Of a DNA stretch of 64,000 bases, positions 33,351 through 41,762 are shown piece after piece. The position numbers and the translations under genes were made by a program. The notes below the pieces were generated by a model. It saw only the letters and a program-made list of their open reading frames with translations, did not search any database and was not told where the DNA came from. Each line of letters starts with the position of its first letter. Within the stretch, counting starts at the first letter, position 1. The stretch comes from JAFGDH01 sp964441265 (lineage in GTDB: Archaea; Aenigmatarchaeota; Aenigmatarchaeia; QMZP01; QMZT01): positions 23,752 to 87,751 of the forward strand of contig CAYYKJ010000006.1 of the NCBI GenBank assembly GCA_964441265.1. Reading direction: 5' to 3'.

Positions 33351-33590
33351 ATGTTCAACTACGACACCGGAGTTTCTGAAAAATATCTGAAGGCGCGCAA
33401 ATCGGGGGTCATCGGAATCGGCAACTATATCCCCGTCCGCGTTTCCGTGGAAGCTCCTAACGGAACAGAGGACGGGATCCTTTATGTTCCCGGCCATAGT
33501 GTTGACAAGAAGTTCAATGGGCACAGGAAACACATAAAGGAAACCGGAAGGAAATTCATCGAACAAAACATGGACAGGGGCTATTTCTGA
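33351..33590 (+). CDS. hypothetical protein (79 aa)
   Basis: Not recognised. A 79-residue protein with a strand-rich middle (SGVIGIGNYIPVRVSVEAPN) and a basic end. A TATA-like CATAAAAG lies at about 33321-33328, 23-30 bases before the ATG, which fits a leaderless mRNA. It ends one base before the stop of the converging helicase gene. Confidence 0.5.
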   Translation: MFNYDTGVSEKYLKARKSGVIGIGNYIPVRVSVEAPNGTEDGILYVPGHSVDKKFNGHRKHIKETGRKFIEQNMDRGYF

Positions 33591-35258
33591 TCACCGGACA
33601 ACCGCCTCTATGAACCATTCCGGAAAGAGCTTCCTGTTCCTCCTGACCAGGTTCTCAAAGCTGGCGTCCAGTATGTAGCTGTCGCACCAGTCCCTCTCCG
33701 ACCTCACTCCCCTGCCATAGGTCTGGACCAGCCTGAGCATTGTCTTCCACTGGTACCATGACCTGTCCAGCTCCATCCTCTTCCTTATCTGGCTGTCCCC
33801 CAGGTCGGGATAGGGCATCTTGCATATCACCTGCCATCTGCATATCTCCCCCTTGAAATCCATTCCCTCGTACGCGCTGGGGGTGACCAGGACCAGTGGC
33901 TCCCTGCTGTGTATGAACCTCCTCATGACTTTGTCCCTGCCCTCCGGGTCGCCGCTCTTGTTGGCGATGAATCTTTCCGAACTGATGCCTTCCAGCACGG
34001 AACTCTGTATCTTGTAGGTATGAGTGTGTATAACCCCCTTCCTGTCGGGGTATTTCTCCATGAGCTTCCTTATGTCATTTATCACGACCGGAAGAGTCTC
34101 CTTTATGGCCGTTCTGGACATCCTTCCCGCCGGCCTGTAATACACCGGCCTCTTCTCCGGACTGAAACACGAACCCGACCGGAGGAAGATACAATCACCT
34201 TCCGGGAGGCCCAGGCTCTCCGCCATCGCCTCCGCATCGATAATGGTGGCGGACTGGAGGAGGAACATGTCCGCCTTCCCGAAGAATTTGCTCCCCCATT
34301 CGCTCACGAATATGGGCTTGAAGATGACCCTCCCGGACCCGGACACCACCTCCCTGTCTATCACCCAGTTGTCGCGGTTCCTGGAAAGGGCGTCCGCTAT
34401 GAAGGCGCATTTCTCTATCTTCTTGAACAGGGAAGTCATCTTCTTCATCTTATCCAGCTTCTCTCCCCCGTCCATGGTCCTTTCCAGAGACCTGTCCGTA
34501 TGCTTCAGCTCCTCCTTCAGCTTCCCCTCCCACTCCCTCAGATTCTCTATCCAGCCTTTCACCGAAGTCTTTTTCCTGGGAATCCTGCAGTTGATGAGGG
34601 AAAGGTCGTTGTCAGTCACCCTGAACTCTATGAAGCGCATCAGTTCGTCCTCCATCGTGTGAGCCTCGTCGCATATCATCACCCTTCTCTTCGAGAAATC
34701 GCCCGCATGGCCGGTCTCGTTGAGAAAATATGCATAATTCATGACCGGATAATCGTGGTTCATGGCCATGCATTTCTGTCTCCAGTAATGACATATCCTC
34801 TTGCCCGGGGGCATGTAGAGACCCTGGTTGCCCGAAACAGCGACCTTTTCGTATTCCGCGGGAACCTCCTCGGAAAACCTCCTGGGCCTGTGGTCGCAGT
34901 CAGCCCCGGCACTGCACGGCCCGAGATCGCAGCTCCTCTTTTCGTCATACATCAGGCAGGGAAAATTGCTCCTCCCCCTGACCTTGATCGTCCTGTTGGA
35001 GCGCTCCCTCGCGTACTGGTCCTGGAGGGTCTTGGTAGAGACAAGTATGAAGGCCTTCGGGTTCTGCCTGGCGAGCGTGATCGCTATCGCGCTCTTCCCC
35101 GATCCGGTTGGTGCCTCGAGGAACACGTACTTGTATCCCCTCTCCCAAGCGGAGGATATCTCCTCTATCGCCGACCTCTGAAGAGGACGTGCCTTGCTGT
35201 GGGGGAATCCCTCCGGAACGCCCCCGGATTTCGGGCGAGAAAGAGTGATCGTTTCCAT
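33591..35258 (-). CDS. XPD/DinG-family Fe-S helicase
   Basis: A 5'-to-3' superfamily 2 DNA helicase of 555 residues. Walker A is APTGSGKSAIA at about residues 49-59, and the DEAH box is at 197-200. Between them lies the Fe-S region with cysteines 101, 110, 115, 121, 156 and 163 (GRSNFPC and CHYWRQKC), of which four should bind a 4Fe-4S cluster, as in XPD and DinG. The C-terminal helicase domain has VIHTHTYKIQSSVLEG, LVLVTPSAYEGMDFKGE and LVQTYGRGVRSE. The likely role is in repair. It lies among HerA, Rad50 and Cas4-like genes, not in a clear operon. Confidence 0.9.
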   Translation of the reverse strand: METITLSRPKSGGVPEGFPHSKARPLQRSAIEEISSAWERGYKYVFLEAPTGSGKSAIAITLARQNPKAFILVSTKTLQDQYARERSNRTIKVRGRSNFPCLMYDEKRSCDLGPCSAGADCDHRPRRFSEEVPAEYEKVAVSGNQGLYMPPGKRICHYWRQKCMAMNHDYPVMNYAYFLNETGHAGDFSKRRVMICDEAHTMEDELMRFIEFRVTDNDLSLINCRIPRKKTSVKGWIENLREWEGKLKEELKHTDRSLERTMDGGEKLDKMKKMTSLFKKIEKCAFIADALSRNRDNWVIDREVVSGSGRVIFKPIFVSEWGSKFFGKADMFLLQSATIIDAEAMAESLGLPEGDCIFLRSGSCFSPEKRPVYYRPAGRMSRTAIKETLPVVINDIRKLMEKYPDRKGVIHTHTYKIQSSVLEGISSERFIANKSGDPEGRDKVMRRFIHSREPLVLVTPSAYEGMDFKGEICRWQVICKMPYPDLGDSQIRKRMELDRSWYQWKTMLRLVQTYGRGVRSERDWCDSYILDASFENLVRRNRKLFPEWFIEAVVR

Positions 35259-35375
35259 AATGACAATGTGTCAGTCATGATTTATAAGGAATGGGATAAA
35301 AAATATTTTTTAAGGGGTCCTTAAATAACTGCAGATTCTTATTAAGAGCCAAAACCCTTGAAGGGGGGTCGAAGT

Positions 35376-35705
35376 ATGGGAATCCAAAGCATATACAAAA
35401 ATCACAAAGAGAAGATATTGGGCGGGATCGGAGTTCTGTTCACTGGTTACACTATCTGGGGAGGATATCAGGCATTAAAGCCAATTGATCCGGAGGAGAC
35501 GGAAAGGAAGATGAAAAAATTCTCCGCCTTTGAGCCGAGCCAGGACGTGATAGACTCCACCGTGGCCAATCTCAGGCGGTATCAGGATGCGCTAATGGAG
35601 GAGGCCAAAAAGAGGAGAATAGACACCTCCGGAGTGAAAGTTGACACCAACAAATCCTACATGGATGATTTGGACGAATGGTTCAACACCTGGACCAGGT
35701 GGTAA
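35376..35705 (+). CDS. hypothetical protein with N-terminal membrane helix (109 aa)
   Basis: A 109-residue protein with one hydrophobic segment (about residues 12-30, KILGGIGVLFTGYTIWGG) and a charged, helical remainder with several Met-Lys-Lys and Glu-rich stretches. GGGGGGT at about 35362-35367 precedes the ATG at 35376 and supports this start. Not recognised. The metallopeptidase gene follows 35 bases later. Confidence 0.55.
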   Translation: MGIQSIYKNHKEKILGGIGVLFTGYTIWGGYQALKPIDPEETERKMKKFSAFEPSQDVIDSTVANLRRYQDALMEEAKKRRIDTSGVKVDTNKSYMDDLDEWFNTWTRW

Positions 35706-35739
35706 TCATTATTTATCCGGGGAAGCACAATCTCTAATC

Positions 35740-36114
35740 ATGATAAACTACCGGAAGGATCCGCAGCTTCAGGAAGAGGTCGGATCCATATCTGAAAGGT
35801 GCGGTTTCCACTGGATAGACCTCTCCAGGGTGGTTTGCGTCCGGAGCAGGGGATCAAAGACCAGAAGGACAATAGCCCGGTGCCACGCCCTCTCCAGGAC
35901 TATGCAGATCGCCCTTGGTGTCAGGGCCCACTATGTGATAGAGGTCATCTCGGAGCGGTTCGACATGCTCAGCAGGGAAGAGAGGACCAAGACCCTCATA
36001 CACGAGCTGATGCACATCCCCAAGTCAATGGGAGGTGGTTTCAGGCACCACAGGCCCTACGTAAACAGGAAGACTGTGGAGAGGGCTTACGAGAGATTCT
36101 CCCGGATGACATGA
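35740..36114 (+). CDS. putative zinc metallopeptidase, HExxH type
   Basis: A 124-residue protein whose only strong signature is IHELMHIPKSMGGGFRHHRP, a HExxH zinc site with further histidines, as in small zincin-like proteins of archaea and phages. Two conserved-looking basic stretches and one CHALSRTM segment precede it. No propeptide or membrane segment. The ATG at 35740 follows a TATA-like ATTTATCC and is preferred to longer readings that overlap the upstream gene. Substrate unknown; the position upstream of NAD(P)HX epimerase is not informative. Confidence 0.7.
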   Translation: MINYRKDPQLQEEVGSISERCGFHWIDLSRVVCVRSRGSKTRRTIARCHALSRTMQIALGVRAHYVIEVISERFDMLSREERTKTLIHELMHIPKSMGGGFRHHRPYVNRKTVERAYERFSRMT

Positions 36115-36145
36115 ATTATTTATTGGGCCGAAACAAAATATCATT

Positions 36146-36769
36146 ATGATTTCTGTCGATGAGATAAGGAAGATAGAAAGGAAGGCCGAGGAGATCGGCA
36201 TCTCACAGAACATGATGATGGAGAACGCCGGATCCGGAGCCGCAACCTACGTGGACGAGAAATACGGTCTGAAGGGCAAAAGGATACTCATATTCTGCGG
36301 AACGGGAAACAACGCAGGTGATGGTCTGGTCTTCGCCAGGCACGCCCTCATATACGGGGCGATAGTCCACATCTATTTCATAAAGGGGCATACCCTCCTG
36401 AGGAGCAAGGAATCCCGAAGGAACTACCGCATACTCTCTTCCCTGAAATCCATTATAAAGCACGTCAAATTCCACGACAAGGCCCTGGACAGGATCAAGC
36501 CCGACATACTGGTGGACGCGATGATCGGAACCGGCCTGCAGTCCGGTGTGAGGGAAGAATACAAGAAGGCCATAGTGAAGTTCAACCGGATGAAGGGGAT
36601 CAAGATATCCATAGACTGTCCCTCGGGAGTGGACTGTGACACGGGAGAGGTGATGGGAGCAGCCGTGAAGCCGGACATGACCATAACATTCTACGACAAG
36701 AAGAAGGGGCTGAACAAAAAGAACTCCGGGAAGATATTCGTGTCCCAGATCGGTTTCCCCAAGATATAG
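36146..36769 (+). CDS. nnrE: NAD(P)H-hydrate epimerase
   Basis: Repairs damaged NAD(P)HX by epimerisation. A 207-residue YjeF N-terminal domain protein: EIGISQNMMMENAGSGAATY, the nucleotide loop FCGTGNNAGDGLVFARH at about residues 50-66, LVDAMIGTGLQSGVREEY and the closing SIDCPSGVDCDTGEV. The C-terminal kinase (NnrD) domain is absent, so the dehydratase must be encoded elsewhere. Stop is nine bases before the next ATG, which suggests an operon with the SAM-hydroxide adenosyltransferase family gene. Confidence 0.9.
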   Translation: MISVDEIRKIERKAEEIGISQNMMMENAGSGAATYVDEKYGLKGKRILIFCGTGNNAGDGLVFARHALIYGAIVHIYFIKGHTLLRSKESRRNYRILSSLKSIIKHVKFHDKALDRIKPDILVDAMIGTGLQSGVREEYKKAIVKFNRMKGIKISIDCPSGVDCDTGEVMGAAVKPDMTITFYDKKKGLNKKNSGKIFVSQIGFPKI

Positions 36770-36777
36770 GCGGTAAA

Positions 36778-37587
36778 ATGAACAAGCCAATAATCACATT
36801 CACCTCGGATTTCGGATGGATGTCCCAGGGGATCGGAATAATGAAGGGAGTTGCCCTGGGGATAAACCCCGATGCTAATGTGGTGGACATCACGCACGAA
36901 GTGAAGGGATTCGACATCATGCACGGAGCCAGGACCATGGAATGCCTGGCCGCCATGCCGGCCGGATACCACGTCTGCGTGGTGGATCCCGGTGTCGGAA
37001 CCAAAAGAAAGCCGATAATAATAAAGACGGGCAGGGGGGACTATCTGGTGGGCCCGGACAACGGAGTGCTCATACCCGCCGCCGGGCGCTTCCTGGGAGG
37101 AATTGAAAGAGCGGTGGAGATAACCAACGAGGAATACATGAAAAAGCCGGTTTCCCCGATATTCCACGGGAGGGACGTCTTCACCCCCGCGGCGGCATGG
37201 CTCTCGAAAGGGGTTCCCGTAAGCGACTTCGGTCCCGAACTGGACAGAAAAAAGCTCGTCAAGGCCCCCTACGGGGAGGCAAAGGTTTCCAATGGAAAGA
37301 TCGAGGGCATGATCATCCACGTGAACCATTTCGGTTCTCTCTTCGTGAACGTGCGAAGGGAAGATTTCTACGGATCGGGGATTAAATACGGGGACAGGGT
37401 CACCCTGAGATTCGGGAAAAAGAGAGTCAGGGCCAGGCTCCTCCGCACATTCGGCGAGGTTCCCGGGGGGAAACCGGTGCTCATCCCGGACGACTACGGA
37501 AGGATGGAGATCGCCCTTAACCGCGGGGATTTCTCCGGGAAGCACGGGATAAAGGAACGGGATAAGATTGTTATTAAGAAGGCCTAA
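36778..37587 (+). CDS. SAM hydrolase / hydroxide adenosyltransferase (DUF62)
   Basis: A 269-residue enzyme that hydrolyses S-adenosylmethionine to adenosine and methionine. The N-terminal TFTSDFGWMSQGIGIMKGVA corresponds to the family's TDFG...MKG motif; VVDPGVGTKRKPIIIKTGRG, DNGVLIPAAG and FHGRDVFTPAAAWLSKG follow in the expected order. The C-terminal domain is a beta-barrel. Clear family match. The coupled nnrE gene is also a metabolite-repair enzyme, so the pair may serve cofactor housekeeping. Confidence 0.9.
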   Translation: MNKPIITFTSDFGWMSQGIGIMKGVALGINPDANVVDITHEVKGFDIMHGARTMECLAAMPAGYHVCVVDPGVGTKRKPIIIKTGRGDYLVGPDNGVLIPAAGRFLGGIERAVEITNEEYMKKPVSPIFHGRDVFTPAAAWLSKGVPVSDFGPELDRKKLVKAPYGEAKVSNGKIEGMIIHVNHFGSLFVNVRREDFYGSGIKYGDRVTLRFGKKRVRARLLRTFGEVPGGKPVLIPDDYGRMEIALNRGDFSGKHGIKERDKIVIKKA

Positions 37588-37635
37588 TATTTTGGTTCAT
37601 TCACCATTTTTAAAAATTAAAAGAACTGATCAAAC

Positions 37636-38433
37636 ATGAAAATCATCCTTTCTCCTTCCGTACTTGAGTACGATCCTGCCATTGAAGAGTATCATGATGA
37701 TATTCAGAAGATAATAGATGCAGGTGCAGGCGCCATCCATGTGGACAGAATGGAGCCTCCTTTTGTGAAAAAACCCAGATTCTTCAAAGAGACAATAAGA
37801 AAACTGCATAAATTGTTTTCAGAAAAGATCCCACTGGACTTTCACCTCATGGAAAGAGACCCCATGGAAACGATTTGTTTCATCGAGGAACTGGTCTATG
37901 GCGAAAAGGAAAGGAATGAAACCGCAATAACAATCCACAGGGAAGCCTTCAGAGAAGGTCTCGGAAAATTTAATAAAAAGGAATATGACCTACTCACTTA
38001 CGATACGGGATCGGAGGAAGGGAACAAAAAACTGATGGAGAAAAACAGAGAATCGGGGAAAATCGTGACCAACGCTTTAAAATATATCAAGAAAGGGGGA
38101 TTTCAGGGAGGCCTTGCTCTTGAGCCCGGGACTTCACTTGACAACGTGAACGATGATATGCTAAAGTACATGGACAGGCTCTTTCTGATGACAGTGAGAT
38201 CCGGGGAAGGAGGACAGTCATACATACCGGAAATGACAGAAAAGATCGTGAAAGCGGGGGAAAGGTACAGCGACCTTGGGATAGAGATAGACGGTGGGAT
38301 CAACAGGGAAACCCTTCCTGAAGCAATGGGGGCAGGCGCCAAAATCATAGTGATAGGATCAGCGATCACGAAACAAGAAGATCCCGGCAAAGCGGCAGGA
38401 ATGTATCTCAAAATGACAGAGCGGTACGCTTGA
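37636..38433 (+). CDS. ribulose-phosphate 3-epimerase-family protein
   Basis: A 265-residue TIM-barrel protein. The family metal ligands and catalytic positions can be placed: SPSVLEYD at the start, AGAGAIHVDRMEPPFV, LDFHLMERDPMET, LFLMTVRSGEGGQSYIPEM and IEIDGGINRETL. It is longer than usual RPEs (about 220 residues), with an insertion at about residues 90-130. The Asp in HVDRME and Asp in EIDGG are retained, so activity is likely. Related proteins include other phosphosugar epimerases, so substrate is not certain. Confidence 0.8.
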   Translation: MKIILSPSVLEYDPAIEEYHDDIQKIIDAGAGAIHVDRMEPPFVKKPRFFKETIRKLHKLFSEKIPLDFHLMERDPMETICFIEELVYGEKERNETAITIHREAFREGLGKFNKKEYDLLTYDTGSEEGNKKLMEKNRESGKIVTNALKYIKKGGFQGGLALEPGTSLDNVNDDMLKYMDRLFLMTVRSGEGGQSYIPEMTEKIVKAGERYSDLGIEIDGGINRETLPEAMGAGAKIIVIGSAITKQEDPGKAAGMYLKMTERYA

Positions 38434-38512
38434 TTTATCACGAAGCTAATGAGGAGAGCGGCAAGGCGGCAATAACAAAAGACTAATAAGAGACATTGGT
38501 TCAAATCTCAAT

Positions 38513-40300
38513 ATGAATCTGAGCGATTCCGAAATATCCCAGTCACTGAAATTCTCTCTCAGGGACTCTGCCTTCTCGGCGATGTCCTACTCCCTCACTT
38601 CATTGTTTCTCATCGCCTTCGCGGTCTCCATGGGGGCGGATCACCTTTTCGTGGGGCTGCTCTCCTCCATACCAATGCTGTTCTGGTCGATAACCCAGAT
38701 ACCCGCCTCCAAACTGATAGAAAGGAAAGGCCTCAGGAAGAAGGTCACCCTGGTCTCGATCACCGCATCGAGGATGGTCTGGTTCCTCGTGTTTCTCCTG
38801 CCCTTCATGAACGTTTCCGACAGGCTCTTTCTGCTCTTGGTGTTCGCAACCCTTTCCTCGCTCCTCTCCGCGGTTTCCAATCCCGGCTGGTACTCCTGGC
38901 TGGGGGACCTGGTTCCGGCACGAATCAGGGGGGTCCATTTTTCCAGCAGGATGAAGGTGTACACCATCTTCTCCGTCATGGCGCTGATAATATCCATAAT
39001 CGTGTTTGAGATATTCCCCAGGTCCGGATCCAACGGCTTCCAGATACTCTTCCTCATGGGCGCCCTCTCCGGCCTGGCGTCCTCCTATTACATGAGCAGG
39101 ATGAAGGAGCCTGAATACAGGAAGGAAGAAGGGAAGGTCAACCACCGGATGATATCGGAGGAGTTCCTCTCCAGGAAAAGACTGGGAAAGTTACTCATGA
39201 TATTCTTCGTATGGAATTTCGGCGTCATGCTCTCCGCGCCCTTCTACGTGGTCAGGCTCCTGGAATACATGGGTGCCGATTACACGTGGGTATCCATCCA
39301 GGCAATAGTCTCCTGCGTATCCATGATAGCATTCCAGAGCTTCTGGGGGAGGTATTCGGACCACTTCGGCAACAAGATAATAATATCCTTCTGCGCCCTC
39401 GGGGCCGCCTTCTACCCCCTGATATGGATATTCGCCGAGGTTCCCGTCCACATAATTCCCATAGAGATAATAGGGGGGATATCCTGGGGAGGATTCAACC
39501 TCGCATACTTCAACTATCTGATAGAGATAAGCCCGCGGGGGAAGAGGCCGTCTTACACGGCTGCATTCTACGCAATCATGGGCATTTCCGGCGCTTTCGC
39601 CCCGATCGCGGGCGCCCTGATATCAGACATTTTCGCCACTTCCGGATTCCTTATGCTCACCGGTCTGGAGACGGTGTTTTTCCTGTCATGGGTGATCAGG
39701 CTCGGAGGGGCGGTCATGTTCCTCAAGCTGCTGGAGAACATCAGGATACACCAGAAGGTGAAGATGAGCTGGGTGCTGAGGGACATGGTCAGGTACGGCC
39801 ACAGGAGGACCACCTCCATGATATACACGACGAGGCAGATGGGAAGGAGAACCATCTTCCTGAGCGGCAACGAGGTCAGGAGGGGGCTCAGGGAAATGAT
39901 CAAGATTTCACGCAACATAAGGACCGAGGGAAGGCTTATATCGAAGCTGGGTCTGGCGGCAGGGAAGGATCTCGAGGAGATGGCAAGGGACATAGAGAAC
40001 GAGATAAAACATATGCACAAATCAGTGCCGTCAGGGTTCAGGGTCACCGAAAAACACAAGCAGAAGAAGGAAGCCAGGAGATTCAGGATGGGAATGAAAT
40101 CCCTCAAAAGGAAGCTCTTCCTCACCGAAAGGTCCGCCATATCGAGTTACCAGAAACTGGAGCGCGCCAACGAGCCGGAGATAAGGAAAATCACAAAAAA
40201 GCTGGAAGCCATAAAGGATCCCGCGAGATTACTGAGAAAGCGGTTCAGAAAACTGGAGAAACGCAGGAGAAAAGTTACGGAGAAGCAGACATATGCATAA
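38513..40300 (+). CDS. MFS transporter with long basic C-terminal tail
   Basis: A 595-residue protein. Residues about 1-415 form 12 helices with the MFS fold (ASKLIERKGLRKKV as loop motif, GRYSDHFGNKI between helices 8 and 9). The remaining about 175 residues are hydrophilic, strongly basic and helical (for example KHKQKKEARRFRMGMKSLKR), a cytoplasmic extension not typical of MFS proteins. Substrate unknown. Its 3' end lies 23 bases before a 35-bp repeat that duplicates part of rad50. Confidence 0.85.
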   Translation: MNLSDSEISQSLKFSLRDSAFSAMSYSLTSLFLIAFAVSMGADHLFVGLLSSIPMLFWSITQIPASKLIERKGLRKKVTLVSITASRMVWFLVFLLPFMNVSDRLFLLLVFATLSSLLSAVSNPGWYSWLGDLVPARIRGVHFSSRMKVYTIFSVMALIISIIVFEIFPRSGSNGFQILFLMGALSGLASSYYMSRMKEPEYRKEEGKVNHRMISEEFLSRKRLGKLLMIFFVWNFGVMLSAPFYVVRLLEYMGADYTWVSIQAIVSCVSMIAFQSFWGRYSDHFGNKIIISFCALGAAFYPLIWIFAEVPVHIIPIEIIGGISWGGFNLAYFNYLIEISPRGKRPSYTAAFYAIMGISGAFAPIAGALISDIFATSGFLMLTGLETVFFLSWVIRLGGAVMFLKLLENIRIHQKVKMSWVLRDMVRYGHRRTTSMIYTTRQMGRRTIFLSGNEVRRGLREMIKISRNIRTEGRLISKLGLAAGKDLEEMARDIENEIKHMHKSVPSGFRVTEKHKQKKEARRFRMGMKSLKRKLFLTERSAISSYQKLERANEPEIRKITKKLEAIKDPARLLRKRFRKLEKRRRKVTEKQTYA

Positions 40301-40323
40301 AATACCATGTTTCCTTCAAAACC

Positions 40324-40358
40324 CCGCCACCTTGGTGACCCCGTCCATTTCCTTGTCC
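40324..40358. repeat. 35-bp direct repeat, left copy
   Basis: Identical to 41771-41805, which lies inside the 3' end of the rad50-like gene. The two copies flank the DUF4143 ATPase gene. The minus-strand reading of this copy is a fragment of the Rad50 C-terminus (KEMDGVTKVA) followed by GF and a stop. Confidence 0.9.
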
Positions 40359-40369
40359 TTTTTTGCACA

Positions 40370-41716
40370 CTAAAGATCATTTTCCAGCAGCCACTTCCAC
40401 AGAGGAATGTATCTTATTGTTTTCCCTCTGATCTTCTCCTCGCTCTCAAACCCCCCTGTTATGACGAGCAGGTCACTGCATCTGAGCTCGTTGCTCGCTT
40501 TAATGAGCGCCTTAATTTCCCTTTCTTTTGTCCTGTATTCTTCCACGTTCCAGCAGACCTGAACGAGTGATTTTACCCCGGAAACATGTTTCAGGACAAA
40601 GTCGACCTCCTTCTTCCTGGAATCCTGCCAGTAATATATTTCGGTGTTGGGGTCGAAAGACTGCATCCTTTTCAGAGCAACCGCAACCACATTCTCTGCG
40701 ACCTTGCCGGCATTGGAACTGAACCTGAAACCCACGGCGTTGGAAAGGCCGACGTCTATCGAGTAAACCTTCCTGGCGGCCTTTTCCTGTTCCTTCGTTT
40801 TGAAGGAAAATCGCTTCACGAAGAATATCATGTTGGTCTCCTCCAGAAATGAAGAGAACCTTTCTATTGTGTTGGTCGTGGTGGACAGGTGCTTTCTCAG
40901 GGAATTGAAGGTTACGGGGGATGATATGTTAGTCAGATAGAATCTTGAGAGTGTCCTGAGCTTTTCTTTCTCTTTCACATCGTACCTCTTCTCTATGTCC
41001 TTCGTAATCACGTCTTCAAAATAGGTCAGCAGGAGCTGTTTCTTATCTTTGCTCGAAACCACCTCCGGGAACCCGCCGAATTCTAGGTATTGGTTGAAAA
41101 GGCGCATTATTTCGGTCTTTTTGGACACAGCGTCGAGTTTGCTTTCAATTTCCAGGTTATTGAATCTGAGGAATTCCTCGAAACCTAGCGGGAAAACGAA
41201 CATGTCCAAATGCCTGCCGGTGAGCACGGTTGCCAGTTCTCCCGACATGAGCTTGGAAGAGGACCCGGAAACAATGATCTTCGCCTTCCCCAGTTCCTGC
41301 ATCGTCCTTACCCATTTCTCCCATCTGGGCATGTTATGAATCTCGTCTAGGAGTATAACCGGCTTTTTTCCGGGTTTCAGGAATTCGGAATATGTCTCGT
41401 ATATCTCATCCAGCAGCTTAGGATAAAACTCGGTGAACCTCTCGTCCTCAAGATTCACCATCAAAATGTCTTCCTTTGGTGTTCCGCTTTCCATCATTCT
41501 TTTTATGATCTGCCTCATGATATATGATTTGCCGGCTCTCCTGACCCCGATGATGGAAACGATGACGTTCGTTTTCAGAAAGCTCATGCATTTTTCTAGG
41601 TACCCCTTTCTCTCGATACCCGCCTCTAGCCCCTCCTTCCAGAAGTTCCAGTCTTCCAGTATTTCAAACAACTCTCCTTTATCCATTTTATTCACCACAC
41701 TAAATAAATTTATCAT
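40370..41716 (-). CDS. archaeal ATPase, AAA_14/DUF4143 type
   Basis: A 448-residue P-loop ATPase. Walker A is GVRRAGKSYIMRQII at about residues 57-71, Walker B VILLDEIHNMPRWEKWVRTM at about 118-137, sensor VSGSSSKLMSGE at about 149-160. The C-terminal DUF4143 part has the nuclease-like pattern YYWQDSRKKEVDFVLKH. These ATPases are abundant in archaea, and their role is unclear; transposition or partner regulation has been suggested. Codon use is more AT-rich than that of the flanking genes. The whole gene is bracketed by a 35-bp direct repeat, which suggests insertion. Start could also be the ATG at 41686. Confidence 0.85.
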   Translation of the reverse strand: MINLFSVVNKMDKGELFEILEDWNFWKEGLEAGIERKGYLEKCMSFLKTNVIVSIIGVRRAGKSYIMRQIIKRMMESGTPKEDILMVNLEDERFTEFYPKLLDEIYETYSEFLKPGKKPVILLDEIHNMPRWEKWVRTMQELGKAKIIVSGSSSKLMSGELATVLTGRHLDMFVFPLGFEEFLRFNNLEIESKLDAVSKKTEIMRLFNQYLEFGGFPEVVSSKDKKQLLLTYFEDVITKDIEKRYDVKEKEKLRTLSRFYLTNISSPVTFNSLRKHLSTTTNTIERFSSFLEETNMIFFVKRFSFKTKEQEKAARKVYSIDVGLSNAVGFRFSSNAGKVAENVVAVALKRMQSFDPNTEIYYWQDSRKKEVDFVLKHVSGVKSLVQVCWNVEEYRTKEREIKALIKASNELRCSDLLVITGGFESEEKIRGKTIRYIPLWKWLLENDL

Positions 41717-41762
41717 TTTTTATTTAGTAAAGGACATATTTAAAGCTATCGTCAAGATGATC

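Noticed and set aside
33909..35324. Long open frame on the plus strand opposite the helicase
   Set aside because: It mirrors the XPD-like gene, has odd composition rich in Arg, Pro and His, and no recognisable domain.
38480..38512. TTGGTTCAAATCTCAA resembling a tRNA T-arm
   Set aside because: The stem does not pair and no D, anticodon or acceptor arms can be placed around it; it lies just before an MFS start codon.
39211..40338. Long open frame overlapping the MFS gene in another frame
   Set aside because: Low-complexity Gln/Gly/Arg/His-rich translation typical of an out-of-frame shadow; the MFS frame is clearly coding.
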